Below, piece by piece: positions 7,049 to 16,001 of a stretch of DNA of 64,000 nucleotides. The translations under genes and the position numbers were made by a program. Each line of letters starts with the position of its first letter. Within the stretch, counting starts at the first letter, position 1. The DNA lies in NCBI GenBank assembly GCA_013112715.1, contig JABFGB010000025.1, positions 1 through 64,000 on the forward strand. Direction: 5' to 3'. The notes beneath the pieces were generated by a model. The model was not told the DNA's origin. It searched no databases and saw only the letters and a list, made by a program, of their open reading frames with translations. This DNA comes from Chloroflexota bacterium (GTDB lineage: Bacteria > Chloroflexota > Anaerolineae > Aggregatilineales > J027).

Positions 7049-9090
7049 GTTCTGGCGCTCCGTAAATCTTTCAGACTGGCATTGAAAACCTGATGATTTG
7101 GTGCAACAACCGCCAATAAGTCGTCACTCGCCTGCGCTCGCTGCTCAGTCGGTAAGGTCTGGCTTTTCTGATAAATAGCATCGAAATGGGCATCCAAGTT
7201 GGGTAGCAGTGGGATGGAGAGTGATTTAGGTTCGACAGTATCCACCTGTACTTGTGGTGTCTCATTCAATCGAATGCTCACACCCCGTTCTAACAGCATG
7301 GGTTCGCGTCCTTCGCTTTGTTTGAGGCTCATGGCCCAATCCTTGCGTTCGTAAAGGCGGGTTAAGCGGCAGGTCAGGATAATCTGGGTGGCATAACCCG
7401 GATCCACATAACGGGCAAAAAGTGTAGCATTGCCTACCTGCGGCGTAATCACCTCATCGACGGTCAGCAAGGCACGGCTGCGATAAGTTGGGTGGTCTTT
7501 GTCTCCGTCCTGCTGGGTCGCTGTGCCGGAAGCGCGGCTGTAGAACTCAGCCGTTTCCGCATCACACCCGCCGTAGACAATCTGGGTTGCCAAGCCTGTA
7601 AAAAGCGCCTGTGTTCCATCATTCCCATAAATCAGGTGAAACTGCCCTTTGGTCTGCGCCGCAATCAGGATGCTGATACGCCGCTTGCGAACTAGATTTA
7701 CGTCTGCCACGAGACTGTCGAGCCTGCCCAATGTGGGAAACTCATCCAAGATGATGTTGACAGGCATGGGCAGCGGACCCTGATTTGCCTCCCCAATGCT
7801 ATCCAAATCCAGCATCAGCTTGCGAAGGACTGCCCCTAGATAAGAAGCGTAGACTGCCCGCATTCGCCCGGGACAGGTCAGCACCACCACTGTCGGCTGC
7901 TGCACGATTAAGTCAGCATCGAAATCACTGGCAGCAGTGTTCTGGCGCACATCTATCGAAGCCCAGCCGGTCAGGGCAGTGGCAAGGGTGGCGACTACAT
8001 TGGAGGCAACCTTACCATCGGAATTGACCGAGGCGATAAACGAGTTCGCCAGCAGTGCGGCGTCGTCCGCCTGTTTACTGAAATCCCCTGCCATCACCTT
8101 GAGGTCTTTGAGGGCTTCATAAATCTCGCCGAGATTGCTGTAGCGAATGAGGCTGGCTGCTAACAGGGCAGCGGCGCTGTCCGACCAGAATTTGTTATCG
8201 CCCTGTGCGGATGGCACCAGCACATCTGCAATAGCACGCGCATCCGAGACAGTTTGGATGTTCTCAGCGAGATTGAAACGGGGTGCATCGGTTCCTGTTG
8301 GGTCGTGGATAACGACGAGATGCCCGGTCACACGCGCATATTTGAGAATGTGATGTTTGAGTTCCCCCTGTGGATCAGCCACAATTAAGCTGTGGCGGTT
8401 CATCATATTGTCAGCAATGGCAGGGAGAATAACCCCTTGTGATTTGCCCGACCCCGGACCACCTAGAGCCAGAATACCTCTGGCGGCATCTTCGCCATTT
8501 AGACAGAACATCCCCTGCCCGGCATCCAGCCGGATTTTCCGCTCCCCCCAAAATGCACCGTAGAAGGTCATGCCTTCTGCATCAACGCGGCGGTAGCGTT
8601 TGTACTCGCGGTGGGTGCAAAAATGTGACGAGCCGAGTTCACCACGCTGGACAGGTGGATTGCGCTGTTGATCCAGTTTCTGCCTTAGCCAACCACCCGG
8701 CTGTAAGTTCTGATGGATAGCGATATTCACCAGAAAAAGGGCGATCCAGTGTCCGATAGCAAAGATGAGGATGCGGGGTTGATTGATATAACGGGGTGGC
8801 TGTCCAACCACGACTTCAAGAAAGCCTGTCAGGTCAGTGCTGTAGCCGCGTACTACCGCGAAGTGGCTGGCAATGCCTATATAAATGAGCGACACAATGA
8901 AGGTCACGAAAATATGAAATACCACTCGTGGCAGCAGATTCGCCTGTCCACCTGCTTCACTGCGGCGGATGTCGGCACCCAAACCCCACGCGAAGCCAAG
9001 GAGCAGCACAGGCAGCAGGCACAGCAGCGGGACAATGAGGAATGGACTGCCTAACCATGCTTGTCCGTTGGTGAAGAGGTGGTAGTACAT
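7045..9090 (-). CDS. VirD4/TraG-type conjugation coupling ATPase
   Basis: 681 residues. Two or three N-terminal membrane segments (around residues 18-40, 55-80 and 105-125) precede a cytosolic ATPase. Walker A is LALGGPGSGKSQGVILPAI at about residue 215; the second nucleotide motif is VNIILDEFPTLGRL at about 450, followed by RKRRISILIAAQTKGQF, characteristic of T4SS coupling proteins. In conjugation these hexamers link the relaxase-DNA complex to the secretion channel. The start (TAAATG) directly abuts the small membrane protein gene. No mating-pair genes such as VirB4 are in the window, so the element is either larger or mobilisable only. Confidence 0.93.
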   Translation of the reverse strand: MYYHLFTNGQAWLGSPFLIVPLLCLLPVLLLGFAWGLGADIRRSEAGGQANLLPRVVFHIFVTFIVSLIYIGIASHFAVVRGYSTDLTGFLEVVVGQPPRYINQPRILIFAIGHWIALFLVNIAIHQNLQPGGWLRQKLDQQRNPPVQRGELGSSHFCTHREYKRYRRVDAEGMTFYGAFWGERKIRLDAGQGMFCLNGEDAARGILALGGPGSGKSQGVILPAIADNMMNRHSLIVADPQGELKHHILKYARVTGHLVVIHDPTGTDAPRFNLAENIQTVSDARAIADVLVPSAQGDNKFWSDSAAALLAASLIRYSNLGEIYEALKDLKVMAGDFSKQADDAALLANSFIASVNSDGKVASNVVATLATALTGWASIDVRQNTAASDFDADLIVQQPTVVVLTCPGRMRAVYASYLGAVLRKLMLDLDSIGEANQGPLPMPVNIILDEFPTLGRLDSLVADVNLVRKRRISILIAAQTKGQFHLIYGNDGTQALFTGLATQIVYGGCDAETAEFYSRASGTATQQDGDKDHPTYRSRALLTVDEVITPQVGNATLFARYVDPGYATQIILTCRLTRLYERKDWAMSLKQSEGREPMLLERGVSIRLNETPQVQVDTVEPKSLSIPLLPNLDAHFDAIYQKSQTLPTEQRAQASDDLLAVVAPNHQVFNASLKDLRSART

Positions 9091-9285
9091 TTAGTCGCCT
9101 GCCTTTCGATTGCGCCGCAGGCCCATTTGCACCGCTGCTGCACCAATGATGGTGAGAATGAGGATAGTCAAATAGAAGGCATCTACCAGCGGTATTCCTA
9201 GTATCCCCAATATTCCCAGCATTGCATTGAAACAGATGCCTATGGTCAATGCACCCACACACGCGGGATGTTGTAATCTGCTCAT
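9091..9285 (-). CDS. Small two-helix membrane protein of the mobilisation operon
   Basis: 64 residues from ATG 9285, preceded by GGAGGGG and overlapping the relaxase stop (ATGA). Two hydrophobic segments (about residues 9-29 and 33-52) and a basic tail (LRRNRKAGD) give a small hairpin membrane protein with a cytoplasmic end. It lies between relaxase and coupling ATPase and is translationally linked to both, so it may belong to the transfer machinery. No family is recognised. Confidence 0.65.
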   Translation of the reverse strand: MSRLQHPACVGALTIGICFNAMLGILGILGIPLVDAFYLTILILTIIGAAAVQMGLRRNRKAGD

Positions 9286-10121
9286 CGTCCCCTCCGTCCA
9301 AACCACATATCCAGATCATCCTTATCGTGGTCAAGGGAGGTCAGCCACGCATGAAAGGCATCCGTGGTGGTGATGTGCGTCGGGATATTCTCAACCGAGA
9401 AGCCTTGATGATGAAGCTGTTCTGCCAGTTCGGGTAGGTTGGTGGGAAGTACCTCATCCGCGACTTGCATCTCTTGGAAGTATTTTTTGAGGGCTTCCTC
9501 GCGTTGAATCGCTGCCCACTGCGTTCGCCATTCTTTCCCCAATTGGCGATCCATGTGCAGTTCAAACAGGTCTTCCACCAATTCATTGAACTCACGCAGG
9601 TCTGTCGGGCGGTTGTCAAATCGTTCACGACCTGCCGAAGTTTCCACTGTACCGGGTAGGATGATATGTGTGTGCAACTGTTGAAGTCCTTCTTCCGAAG
9701 TTGAGCGATCATGGGTGACATAGCTGTAGGCAGGATCAACATAGCCGCGTGCCTCAAACCACTGCTCGACCACTGCTTCAGTCAAGTTTTGCAGAAATTC
9801 ACGCCGCTCTGGTTCCTGCTCAATGAGTGCCATCAGGCGCGGTTTGGGACTGAGCATCACGCTCCATGCTAGACGGTCATCGCTGGTGAGCGCCTGACAG
9901 CTTGCTAAGATTTCGCGGTGCGTTGCACCCAAGCCATGGTCTACCCAGCGCCGTCCACCAGCAGGCGCTTTCACATCGCGGTCATCCCGATAGGTAAAAT
10001 AGCGCAGCTTCTCTTTGAGTGACTGTACGCCTGTGCCATACCCAGTGCGTTCAGGATGTATCCAGCGTAAGTTCGACCAGATCGTGCCACGCCGTTCGCG
10101 TTTTTCCTTCGCCTTTGCCAT
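9282..10121 (-). CDS. Relaxase/mobilisation nuclease
   Basis: 279 residues. The key feature is QLHTHIILPGT at about residue 165, the His-X-His metal site of MobA/VirD2-like relaxases, preceded by AYSYVTHDRSTSE carrying a further His. A candidate catalytic Tyr is in LRYFTYRDDRD at about residue 40, but I cannot be sure which Tyr acts. At 279 residues it is only the nuclease domain, with no helicase or primase. The operon order RHH protein, relaxase, membrane protein, coupling protein strongly supports the call. It would nick oriT, for which the hairpin-rich region at 10623-10990 is the obvious candidate. Confidence 0.78.
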   Translation of the reverse strand: MAKAKEKRERRGTIWSNLRWIHPERTGYGTGVQSLKEKLRYFTYRDDRDVKAPAGGRRWVDHGLGATHREILASCQALTSDDRLAWSVMLSPKPRLMALIEQEPERREFLQNLTEAVVEQWFEARGYVDPAYSYVTHDRSTSEEGLQQLHTHIILPGTVETSAGRERFDNRPTDLREFNELVEDLFELHMDRQLGKEWRTQWAAIQREEALKKYFQEMQVADEVLPTNLPELAEQLHHQGFSVENIPTHITTTDAFHAWLTSLDHDKDDLDMWFGRRGR

Positions 10122-10124
10122 TTA

Positions 10125-10574
10125 CTACGACTCCGGCTGAATGTTCTCATCTTTGCGAACCGCATTAGCAGCCTCAATCAGCCGCTTAGACAATTTTTTG
10201 CTATCCACGATGGAGCTTTCGATCAACCACATCGGATCCACATCGCGTCCGTCACGGCTTTTGATGATGTAGACAAACAGCCGTGCAACCAGCAGTAGAA
10301 GTGCGTGCAGCGTAAACAATATGGTTTGCTCGTGCAGGCTGAGGCTGCGTTGTAGGGATTTGCTGAAATGCTTGCGACTGCCAATCAGGTCTTCCTCATT
10401 ATCGAGATAGAGGCGGATAGCTTCGCGTACAGCATCGCTGGTTTTGAACTTGGGGTCGCGGCGATTGGTGACGACTTGGCACAGCTTTTCCCACATCGCT
10501 TGGGTCATGCTGATGCTGCTGCGATGACCATAGCGAAAGTCCTCATCGCTGTTGAATTGATATGCTTCTTGCAT
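10125..10574 (-). CDS. Ribbon-helix-helix mobilisation accessory/regulator with membrane segment
   Basis: 149 residues from ATG 10574 (RBS GGAGAG). Residues about 17-60 (SSISMTQAMWEKLCQVV, then SDAVREAIRLYLDNEEDL) match a ribbon-helix-helix fold: a short beta strand then two helices with the vReAIr.yL signature. A hydrophobic stretch (LFTLHALLLLVARLFVYII, about residues 87-105) could be a membrane helix, which is unusual for an RHH regulator. RHH proteins upstream of relaxases (MobC, TraY, NikA types) bind oriT and repress their own operon. A near-palindrome overlaps its own leader (10587-10608). Confidence 0.7.
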   Translation of the reverse strand: MQEAYQFNSDEDFRYGHRSSISMTQAMWEKLCQVVTNRRDPKFKTSDAVREAIRLYLDNEEDLIGSRKHFSKSLQRSLSLHEQTILFTLHALLLLVARLFVYIIKSRDGRDVDPMWLIESSIVDSKKLSKRLIEAANAVRKDENIQPES

Positions 10575-10586
10575 AGGTTTTTCTCT

Positions 10587-10608
10587 CCAGTTAGCAATGC
10601 TAAACTGG
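10587..10608. promoter_or_regulatory. Palindromic operator candidate over the mob-operon leader
   Basis: CCAGTTAGCA and TGCTAAACTGG form a 22-bp palindrome interrupted by one extra base. It lies about 12 bases upstream of ATG 10574 and abuts its RBS. It is a good autoregulatory or oriT-type site for the RHH protein encoded immediately downstream. Confidence 0.5.
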
Positions 10609-10702
10609 TGGCGGCACAGCACCTGAGAGGGTGATATTTAGGAATTATGGAGTTGATTTTGTGAGGATGGTGAAATTATACATTGATCTAAGGTGATGTG
10701 CT

Positions 10703-10984
10703 AGGGATGTTTTTGAAGCATTGGTGGAAACATCCCTTCAACCCTCCATCACCTTTTGGGTGATGGGTTTTTAGCTAAGGGATAACCGAAGGTTAGTCCC
10801 TGCTTTCACCACTTCCAACGGAAGTGATGCGGTACGAAGTGCCGCATACCCCCCTGTACGGAACGTGCAGGGGCAAGCTGTTAGGCTTGCTCCATTTTTG
10901 CGCCTCTGTGGTGGTGTCTTTTTCAAAAATATCAGGGCAAAAATGTCGGAACGCCTGTGGCGTTCGGGGCAGCGAGCGCTGCCC
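10703..10984. other. Array of tandem small hairpins, possible oriT or single-strand DNA element
   Basis: No gene in about 300 bases, but successive inverted repeats: 10703-10737 (AGGGATGTTT/AAACATCCCT, 15-nt loop); 10746-10766 (loop TTTT, then TTTTT); 10778-10801 (loop GAA, one bulge); 10810-10826 (CACTTCC-AAC-GGAAGTG); 10827-10847 (9-bp stem, loop GAA); 10851-10873 (10-bp stem, loop GAA); 10873-10890 (GCAAGC/GCTTGC); a 9-bp repeat CATTTTTGC/GCAAAAATG (10893-10901 and 10937-10945); 10949-10965 (GAACGCC-TGT-GGCGTTC); and 10967-10984 (GGGCAGC-GAGC-GCTGCCC). Two of the GAA loops are closed by C-G, a very stable DNA mini-hairpin. Location between the mob operon and qat suits oriT or a leading-region single-strand element. 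A structured RNA is an alternative. Confidence 0.6.
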
Positions 10985-11285
10985 ACCTAAAAGTGGTAAT
11001 GAGGTGGTGTATTTTTTGATGACTAGCACGAATAAAGCGATCATCACAACATCATTGGTCCTATATAACGAGGATTTCAAAACAGAGGAACTTGTTGAAG
11101 AATAAACGGAGAAGTTTAAAAAGGTGTAATTACAATTTAGAAGTGGTTCCCAGCATGTAAGTGTGGCTTAATGAAGGATAATATAGTATATTTCAGAAAG
11201 TTTTGCTAGCCATAAAGAACTTAAGATAAGTGCGATCTTATGCCTCTAAGTAATTAAAGTATCTTTATATAATAAAGTTAAGCAA

Positions 11286-11343
11286 GTTTTATCTTACCGG
11301 ATTTTCTCTATAATTAGACAGATACTCTCTTGGATGAATGGAG
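11286..11343 (+). promoter_or_regulatory. Candidate qat promoter and RBS
   Basis: A perfect TATAAT at 11309-11314 with a weak -35 (GTTTTA, 11286-11291, 17-base spacer) lies in an AT-rich stretch. GGAG at 11340-11343 is six bases before ATG 11350. The region 10985-11285 between this and the hairpin array is AT-rich with no convincing gene; one possible 28-codon ORF starts at 11019. Confidence 0.45.
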
Positions 11344-11349
11344 ACATCT

Positions 11350-13215
11350 ATGTGGCCGGATAATGAAACCGAACGGGATTTCCTGAATTTCACAGGAGTT
11401 GCAGATACTGTAGCTGAAATTATTGTTCAAGCTAATGGGCGTCCTATCTCTATTGGTGTATCTGGTGCATGGGGTGTTGGCAAAACCTCCATGATTAAAC
11501 TCATTCGAAAGGCACTAGAGGGACGATCATCGGCTAAACTATCGGAATATGTATTCGTAGAGTTCAATGCTTGGCTCTACCAAGGTTATGACGATGCACG
11601 AGCTGCACTAATGGAGGTCATTGCTAGTAAGCTGGAAGAAGAAGCAAGAGGACGCAAGACTGCGGTTGAAAATGTACAGGAACTTTTGAAGCGTGTCGAT
11701 TGGTTGCGTGCGGCGAAACTAACAGCAGGATCAGTACTCGCGCTCGGATTTGGTTTGCCACCAGTAGGGCTAATTGGTGAGCTTGCCTCAGTCGTTAAGG
11801 ACATGAGAGAAAAGGAAGCTAACAAGGATACTGTCGCAAGTCTTGAAGATAGCGTTACGAAATTGGCTTCTGCTGCGGCAGGTGTTGTTAAATCGAAAGT
11901 GGACTCCTCGCCACCAAAAGAAATTCAGGCCATACGAAATTCTTTTGAAAAAGTTCTTGATGAAATGGGCATTAAATTAGTAGTTTTGATTGATGATCTT
12001 GATCGTTGCCTGCCAAGTACAACTATATCCACGTTAGAAGCTATTCGTCTGTTTCTGTTTCTTCATAACACTGCGTTTGTAATTGCGGCAGATGATTCCA
12101 TGATTAGGCACGCTGTGCGCCAACACTTTGAGGGTGTCGAGGAAGAGCACGTAACAAACTATTTTGATAAATTAATACAAGTGCCAATTCGTGTTCCACC
12201 TTTAGGTACGCAAGAAGTGAGAGCATATATCATGTTGCTCTACGTGGAAACCAGCGAACTTGAGGAGGAACTAAAAGAACTTATTCGCACTAAGGTTTGC
12301 CAACAGTTAGGGCAGACGTGGCGCGGACAACGAGTGGACCGTGCTTTTATGCAAAGCATTCACGATAATCTGCCGAGTGACCTTATTGCTCGTTTTGATA
12401 GCGCGGAAAGGCTTGCGCCGATCATGACAAGTTCCACTAAAATTGCTGGAAACCCTCGTCTTATAAAGCGATTTCTAAACGCTCTCGCCATTCGTATGTC
12501 GATAGCATTCGCACATAGTGTGAATGTTGATGAAGCAGCGTTAGCTAAAATGCTGTTGTTTGAGCGTTGTGGTAATCTTGCTGCATATGCGTTACTCGGT
12601 GCAGCCATAAATAGCGATGCAGAAGGCAAGCCACGGTTTCTCGCAGAGTGGGAAGAACAAGCTGCCATGGGTCAAGAACTGCAACTTGAAAAACCTTGGG
12701 ATGAGTCGTTTATCAAGGAATGGTTAGCCCTTTCACCGAGATTAGCTGAAATGGACCTTCGGGGTGCTCTTTACGTTAGCCGAGAACATGCCCCTGTGAT
12801 TACACCAGAAGATCGCCTGTCGTCTGAGGCAGTTGAAATACTCACGGCAATCCTTAAACAACCAGAAATGTCAGCCGAACTTCACGAACGGTTTACGCAC
12901 ATTCTTCCATCAGAAATGACCGTCATTATGGATCGGCTACTTGAAAAAGCACGACAAGAGCAAGAATGGGGTACTCCTGCTATTCTTGATGCTTGCCTCG
13001 CGGTAGCGGCAACTGACCAGTCTCAAGGACGACGACTTGCAGCATTTTTGAAAGAACGTCCTAGCTCGCAAATAACGGCAAGTCTTATTCCGAAACTAGC
13101 GGATCAGCCTTGGGCTAAAGAATTGTTTGATACATGGCTCAGTATGAATGTAATTCAGCCAGTTAAACGAGCGATAGAAGCCCAAAGGAGACGTGATGGG
13201 AACCTCTCAAGCTAG
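11350..13215 (+). CDS. qatA: QatA: KAP-family P-loop ATPase of the Qat anti-phage system
   Basis: 621 residues from ATG 11350, chosen over 11338 because GGAG lies six bases before it. Walker A is GVSGAWGVGKTSMIKLI at about residue 38 and Walker B is LVVLIDDLDRCLPST at about 210; between them is a hydrophobic patch (about 125-150, SVLALGFGLPPVGLIGEL), as in KAP NTPases, which often have membrane-associated inserts. The following genes complete the four-gene set qatA-B-C-D known as an anti-phage operon (ATPase, unknown, QueC-like, TatD-like). The ATPase is thought to power or sense; the mechanism is not established. The DNA is AT-richer than the backbone. Confidence 0.9.
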   Translation: MWPDNETERDFLNFTGVADTVAEIIVQANGRPISIGVSGAWGVGKTSMIKLIRKALEGRSSAKLSEYVFVEFNAWLYQGYDDARAALMEVIASKLEEEARGRKTAVENVQELLKRVDWLRAAKLTAGSVLALGFGLPPVGLIGELASVVKDMREKEANKDTVASLEDSVTKLASAAAGVVKSKVDSSPPKEIQAIRNSFEKVLDEMGIKLVVLIDDLDRCLPSTTISTLEAIRLFLFLHNTAFVIAADDSMIRHAVRQHFEGVEEEHVTNYFDKLIQVPIRVPPLGTQEVRAYIMLLYVETSELEEELKELIRTKVCQQLGQTWRGQRVDRAFMQSIHDNLPSDLIARFDSAERLAPIMTSSTKIAGNPRLIKRFLNALAIRMSIAFAHSVNVDEAALAKMLLFERCGNLAAYALLGAAINSDAEGKPRFLAEWEEQAAMGQELQLEKPWDESFIKEWLALSPRLAEMDLRGALYVSREHAPVITPEDRLSSEAVEILTAILKQPEMSAELHERFTHILPSEMTVIMDRLLEKARQEQEWGTPAILDACLAVAATDQSQGRRLAAFLKERPSSQITASLIPKLADQPWAKELFDTWLSMNVIQPVKRAIEAQRRRDGNLSS

Positions 13216-13999
13216 TCGTGGTCCTAGCTCAGGGGTGCCCATGGTGCCACCATGGGTGCCTGACCCGATACTTCCTGACGGGCAAAATGCTCCCAATCCA
13301 CCTCAGCAATTGCCTTTAATTGCTCCTAGTGGTCGATTTGGACCAAGCCGGAGTAGTCTTGGAAGATATGCCCAATCGGGGTCAAGCGATGATATGCGAC
13401 GAGGACTTGGGCACTATGTTGGCAGAGGTTTAGGGGGTGCTAGTACGGCAGCGCGTCGCTTTGGGGGAACAGCGCGGACTGCTGGCGGACTATACGGTGC
13501 ATTGTCTGCCACTGCCAGTGATCGGGCGGCAGAGCAAGGCAGCCCTCTAGATCCTACATTACTTCGTGGTCGCTCAGCTAGTGAAGTTATGGATGCTGTC
13601 GTAGAGGTGGTAAGGCCTACCGACGGAACACAAGATACTGAAGCAAGTCGCCGTTCAATTAAAGATGCACTCTCAGAGCTACTTAACCGATTTCCAAATG
13701 CCGACCTTCTAAATTTATCTGAAGATCAAAGACTATTCGCAATAGAGAGATATGTTGGTTTTGATATCTACGCCCGTTTTCGGCTTGATGTAGGTAAAGC
13801 CATACAGGATAAAGCACCAAGCGCAACTGCTGCATTAGCACGACTCAAAAATATTAAGGAATATATTAAAGAAGCTGTAGCTAGAGAGTTTCGTCAGCTG
13901 CACTCCTCGGGTCAGAGCCTTAATGCAAGGCATATCGTGGATTTAGTTAATCAAACCCTTTATGAAGCTTTTCACGTATTTGAGGACTATAACCAATGA
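13196..13999 (+). CDS. qatB: QatB: Qat system protein of unknown function
   Basis: 267 residues from ATG 13196, five bases after AAAGGAG and overlapping the end of qatA. The first 110 residues are low-complexity, rich in Pro, Gly, Ser and Arg (for example RRGLGHYVGRGLGGAST), likely disordered. The C-terminal part from about residue 120 is helical and is the conserved QatB region. Identity comes from position between qatA and qatC and from this architecture rather than from a diagnostic motif. The stop overlaps the qatC start (ATGA). Confidence 0.85.
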   Translation: MGTSQASRGPSSGVPMVPPWVPDPILPDGQNAPNPPQQLPLIAPSGRFGPSRSSLGRYAQSGSSDDMRRGLGHYVGRGLGGASTAARRFGGTARTAGGLYGALSATASDRAAEQGSPLDPTLLRGRSASEVMDAVVEVVRPTDGTQDTEASRRSIKDALSELLNRFPNADLLNLSEDQRLFAIERYVGFDIYARFRLDVGKAIQDKAPSATAALARLKNIKEYIKEAVAREFRQLHSSGQSLNARHIVDLVNQTLYEAFHVFEDYNQ

Positions 14000-15276
14000 A
14001 ACTGGTCTGCGCTCCTCTTGGAACTGACTTCAAACGTATGGAAAAGAGCGACCTTCAAGTGGTACTTTATGGAAGACCCGATAACTCGAATAGAGGGTTC
14101 GTCGGCGCGAGTATCAAGGAAGTAATTCATCAATCAAGGCTTCGACCTGATATGCGTGCTTGGGATTTATTATCAATTGCATTATCTGTTGTGGCTACAG
14201 ATTTAGGTGTTCGGCGAGAAGCTAGTCCCGATGGCTGGACTCGAGAATTAGAGTTGTCGGTTGCAGTCAAAGATGCTGCTTTTTGGAATTCACAAAAAGA
14301 ACTCCTTGAGCAGCAACTGCGTTTTCTAACTACTGATTTGTGGCATTGCAGCTTCATAGATGGAGGGTTTTCTCCTGACAGTCCCTCGGATCCTGTAATG
14401 CCTGTTGAGGATTGTATCTCTCTGCTGTCTGGTGGGTTGGATAGCTTCGTAGGAACATTAGATTTGGTAGCTCGGGCTAATCGAAAGCCTTACCTTGTGA
14501 GTCAGGTTGCGCTAGGCGACAAAAACACTCAAAAAGATTTCGCCGCAAAGCTTGGTGAAGGATTACAACATCTGCAACTTAATCACAATGTCCATTTTCC
14601 TATCAGAAATGAGCCTTCGCAAAGAGCACGCTCATTCGTTTTTCTTGCATACGGTGTTCTCTTGGCAACAGCTTTGAAGTCTTACTATGAAGGAGAAGAT
14701 GTCATTCTCTATATTTGTGAAAATGGCTTCATATCCATAAACCCCCCCTTAACTGATGGTCGCCTTGGAAGTTTAAGTACGCGCACGACTCACCCTGTTT
14801 TTCTACAACAGTTCCAAAAACTTCTTGATACAGGAGGCATTAGAGTCAAAATCGAGAATCCGTATCAATTTCGCACTAAAGGTGAGATGCTTATTGAATG
14901 TGTTGATCAGGAAGTCTTATACAGAAATGTCCATTTGGCAACTAGCTGTGGTCGTTATGCCCGTAATCGTTATAGACATTGTGGGCGTTGCATTCCGTGC
15001 CTTGTTCGACGTGCTGCTATTCTAGCATGGGGTAGGAACGATCAGACTGACTATGTTTTTGATGATCTTTCATGGGATGACGCTCATCATGCCCGTTTTG
15101 ATGATGTGCGGTCAGTAGCGATGGCGATTGCTGAGGTCGCCTCAGAAGGGTTTGATTCATGGATTGGGATAAGTCTAAATTCGACCCTTTCGGGGGATGT
15201 AACTCCCTACCGTCAAACGGTTGAGAGAGGGTTGAGAGAGCTACAAAGTTTCTTTGAAGCGATGAGGATCACATGA
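13996..15276 (+). CDS. qatC: QatC: QueC-like protein of the Qat system
   Basis: 426 residues. The ATP-pyrophosphatase P-loop is SLLSGGLDSFVGTLDL at about residue 137, as in QueC (7-cyano-7-deazaguanine synthase). A Cys cluster at about 318-337 (SCGRYARNR, then HCGRCIPC) would bind zinc as in QueC. It is about twice QueC length, with an N-terminal extension of about 130 residues. In Qat systems a QueC-like enzyme is thought to modify a nucleobase or a protein; the substrate here is unknown. It is translationally coupled to both neighbours by ATGA overlaps. Confidence 0.9.
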   Translation: MKLVCAPLGTDFKRMEKSDLQVVLYGRPDNSNRGFVGASIKEVIHQSRLRPDMRAWDLLSIALSVVATDLGVRREASPDGWTRELELSVAVKDAAFWNSQKELLEQQLRFLTTDLWHCSFIDGGFSPDSPSDPVMPVEDCISLLSGGLDSFVGTLDLVARANRKPYLVSQVALGDKNTQKDFAAKLGEGLQHLQLNHNVHFPIRNEPSQRARSFVFLAYGVLLATALKSYYEGEDVILYICENGFISINPPLTDGRLGSLSTRTTHPVFLQQFQKLLDTGGIRVKIENPYQFRTKGEMLIECVDQEVLYRNVHLATSCGRYARNRYRHCGRCIPCLVRRAAILAWGRNDQTDYVFDDLSWDDAHHARFDDVRSVAMAIAEVASEGFDSWIGISLNSTLSGDVTPYRQTVERGLRELQSFFEAMRIT

Positions 15277-16001
15277 TCGACTTTCATTGCCATTTGGATT
15301 TATATCCAAATCCTGATCAAGTTGTTGAAGAGTGTAAGAAATGTGAACTTTATGTTCTATCGGTAACTACAACACCGAGCGCATGGAATGGCACAAGTAG
15401 TTTGGCACGAAATGCGGCGCGAATCAGAACTGCTTTGGGATTACACCCGCAGATTGCACACGAGCGATTAGGTGAATTACCCCTTTTTGATAAGTTACTA
15501 CCAGAAGCGCGTTACGTAGGTGAAATTGGACTTGATGGGGCACCGGAATTTCAACCACATTGGCAAAAGCAAATAACTGTTTTTGAACATATCTTGGCCC
15601 AGTGTGTGCAAGCAGGTGGACGTATAATGTCGGTTCACAGTAGACGGGCAGCACAGCCAGTTCTTGATCGAATTAAGGCATTTCCTGGGGCGGGTACTAC
15701 AGTTCTCCATTGGTTTTCAGGTTCTACTAAGGAACTGAAACATGCTATTGAGTTACAGTGTTGGTTTAGCGTAGGGCCTGCAATGTTCAATAGTGCAAAA
15801 GGGCGGGCTTTGATCTCGCAAATGCCCACAAACCGAGTGTTGACCGAAACAGACGGCCCATTCGTCAATGTAGATGGAGTACCCCTTATGCCTTGGGATG
15901 TCGATTCATCGATTAAGGAACTCAGCAAAATGTGGGCTATCTCTGAAGATGAGACACAACAAGCACTGCTGAATAATTTACGTGAACTTGTTAGCTCCTA
16001 G
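15273..16001 (+). CDS. qatD: QatD: TatD-like metal-dependent nuclease of the Qat system
   Basis: 242 residues. TatD metal ligands are visible in order: MIDFHCHLDLY (HxH at residues 5-7), VGEIGLDG (Glu near 85), VHSRRAAQPVLDRI (His near 124), VLHWFSGS (His near 148) and LTETDGPF (Asp near 197). All expected catalytic positions are present, so the nuclease should be active. It completes the operon; no transcription terminator with a T-run is obvious after the stop. Confidence 0.92.
   Translation: MIDFHCHLDLYPNPDQVVEECKKCELYVLSVTTTPSAWNGTSSLARNAARIRTALGLHPQIAHERLGELPLFDKLLPEARYVGEIGLDGAPEFQPHWQKQITVFEHILAQCVQAGGRIMSVHSRRAAQPVLDRIKAFPGAGTTVLHWFSGSTKELKHAIELQCWFSVGPAMFNSAKGRALISQMPTNRVLTETDGPFVNVDGVPLMPWDVDSSIKELSKMWAISEDETQQALLNNLRELVSS

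Noticed and set aside
10703..10984. Retron msr-msd or integron attC array
   Set aside because: No reverse transcriptase or integron integrase nearby and no conserved attC core sites.
10824..11105. 93-codon ORF across the hairpin array
   Set aside because: It reads through the stems, has no RBS and no protein-like composition; only a 28-codon end part is even possible.
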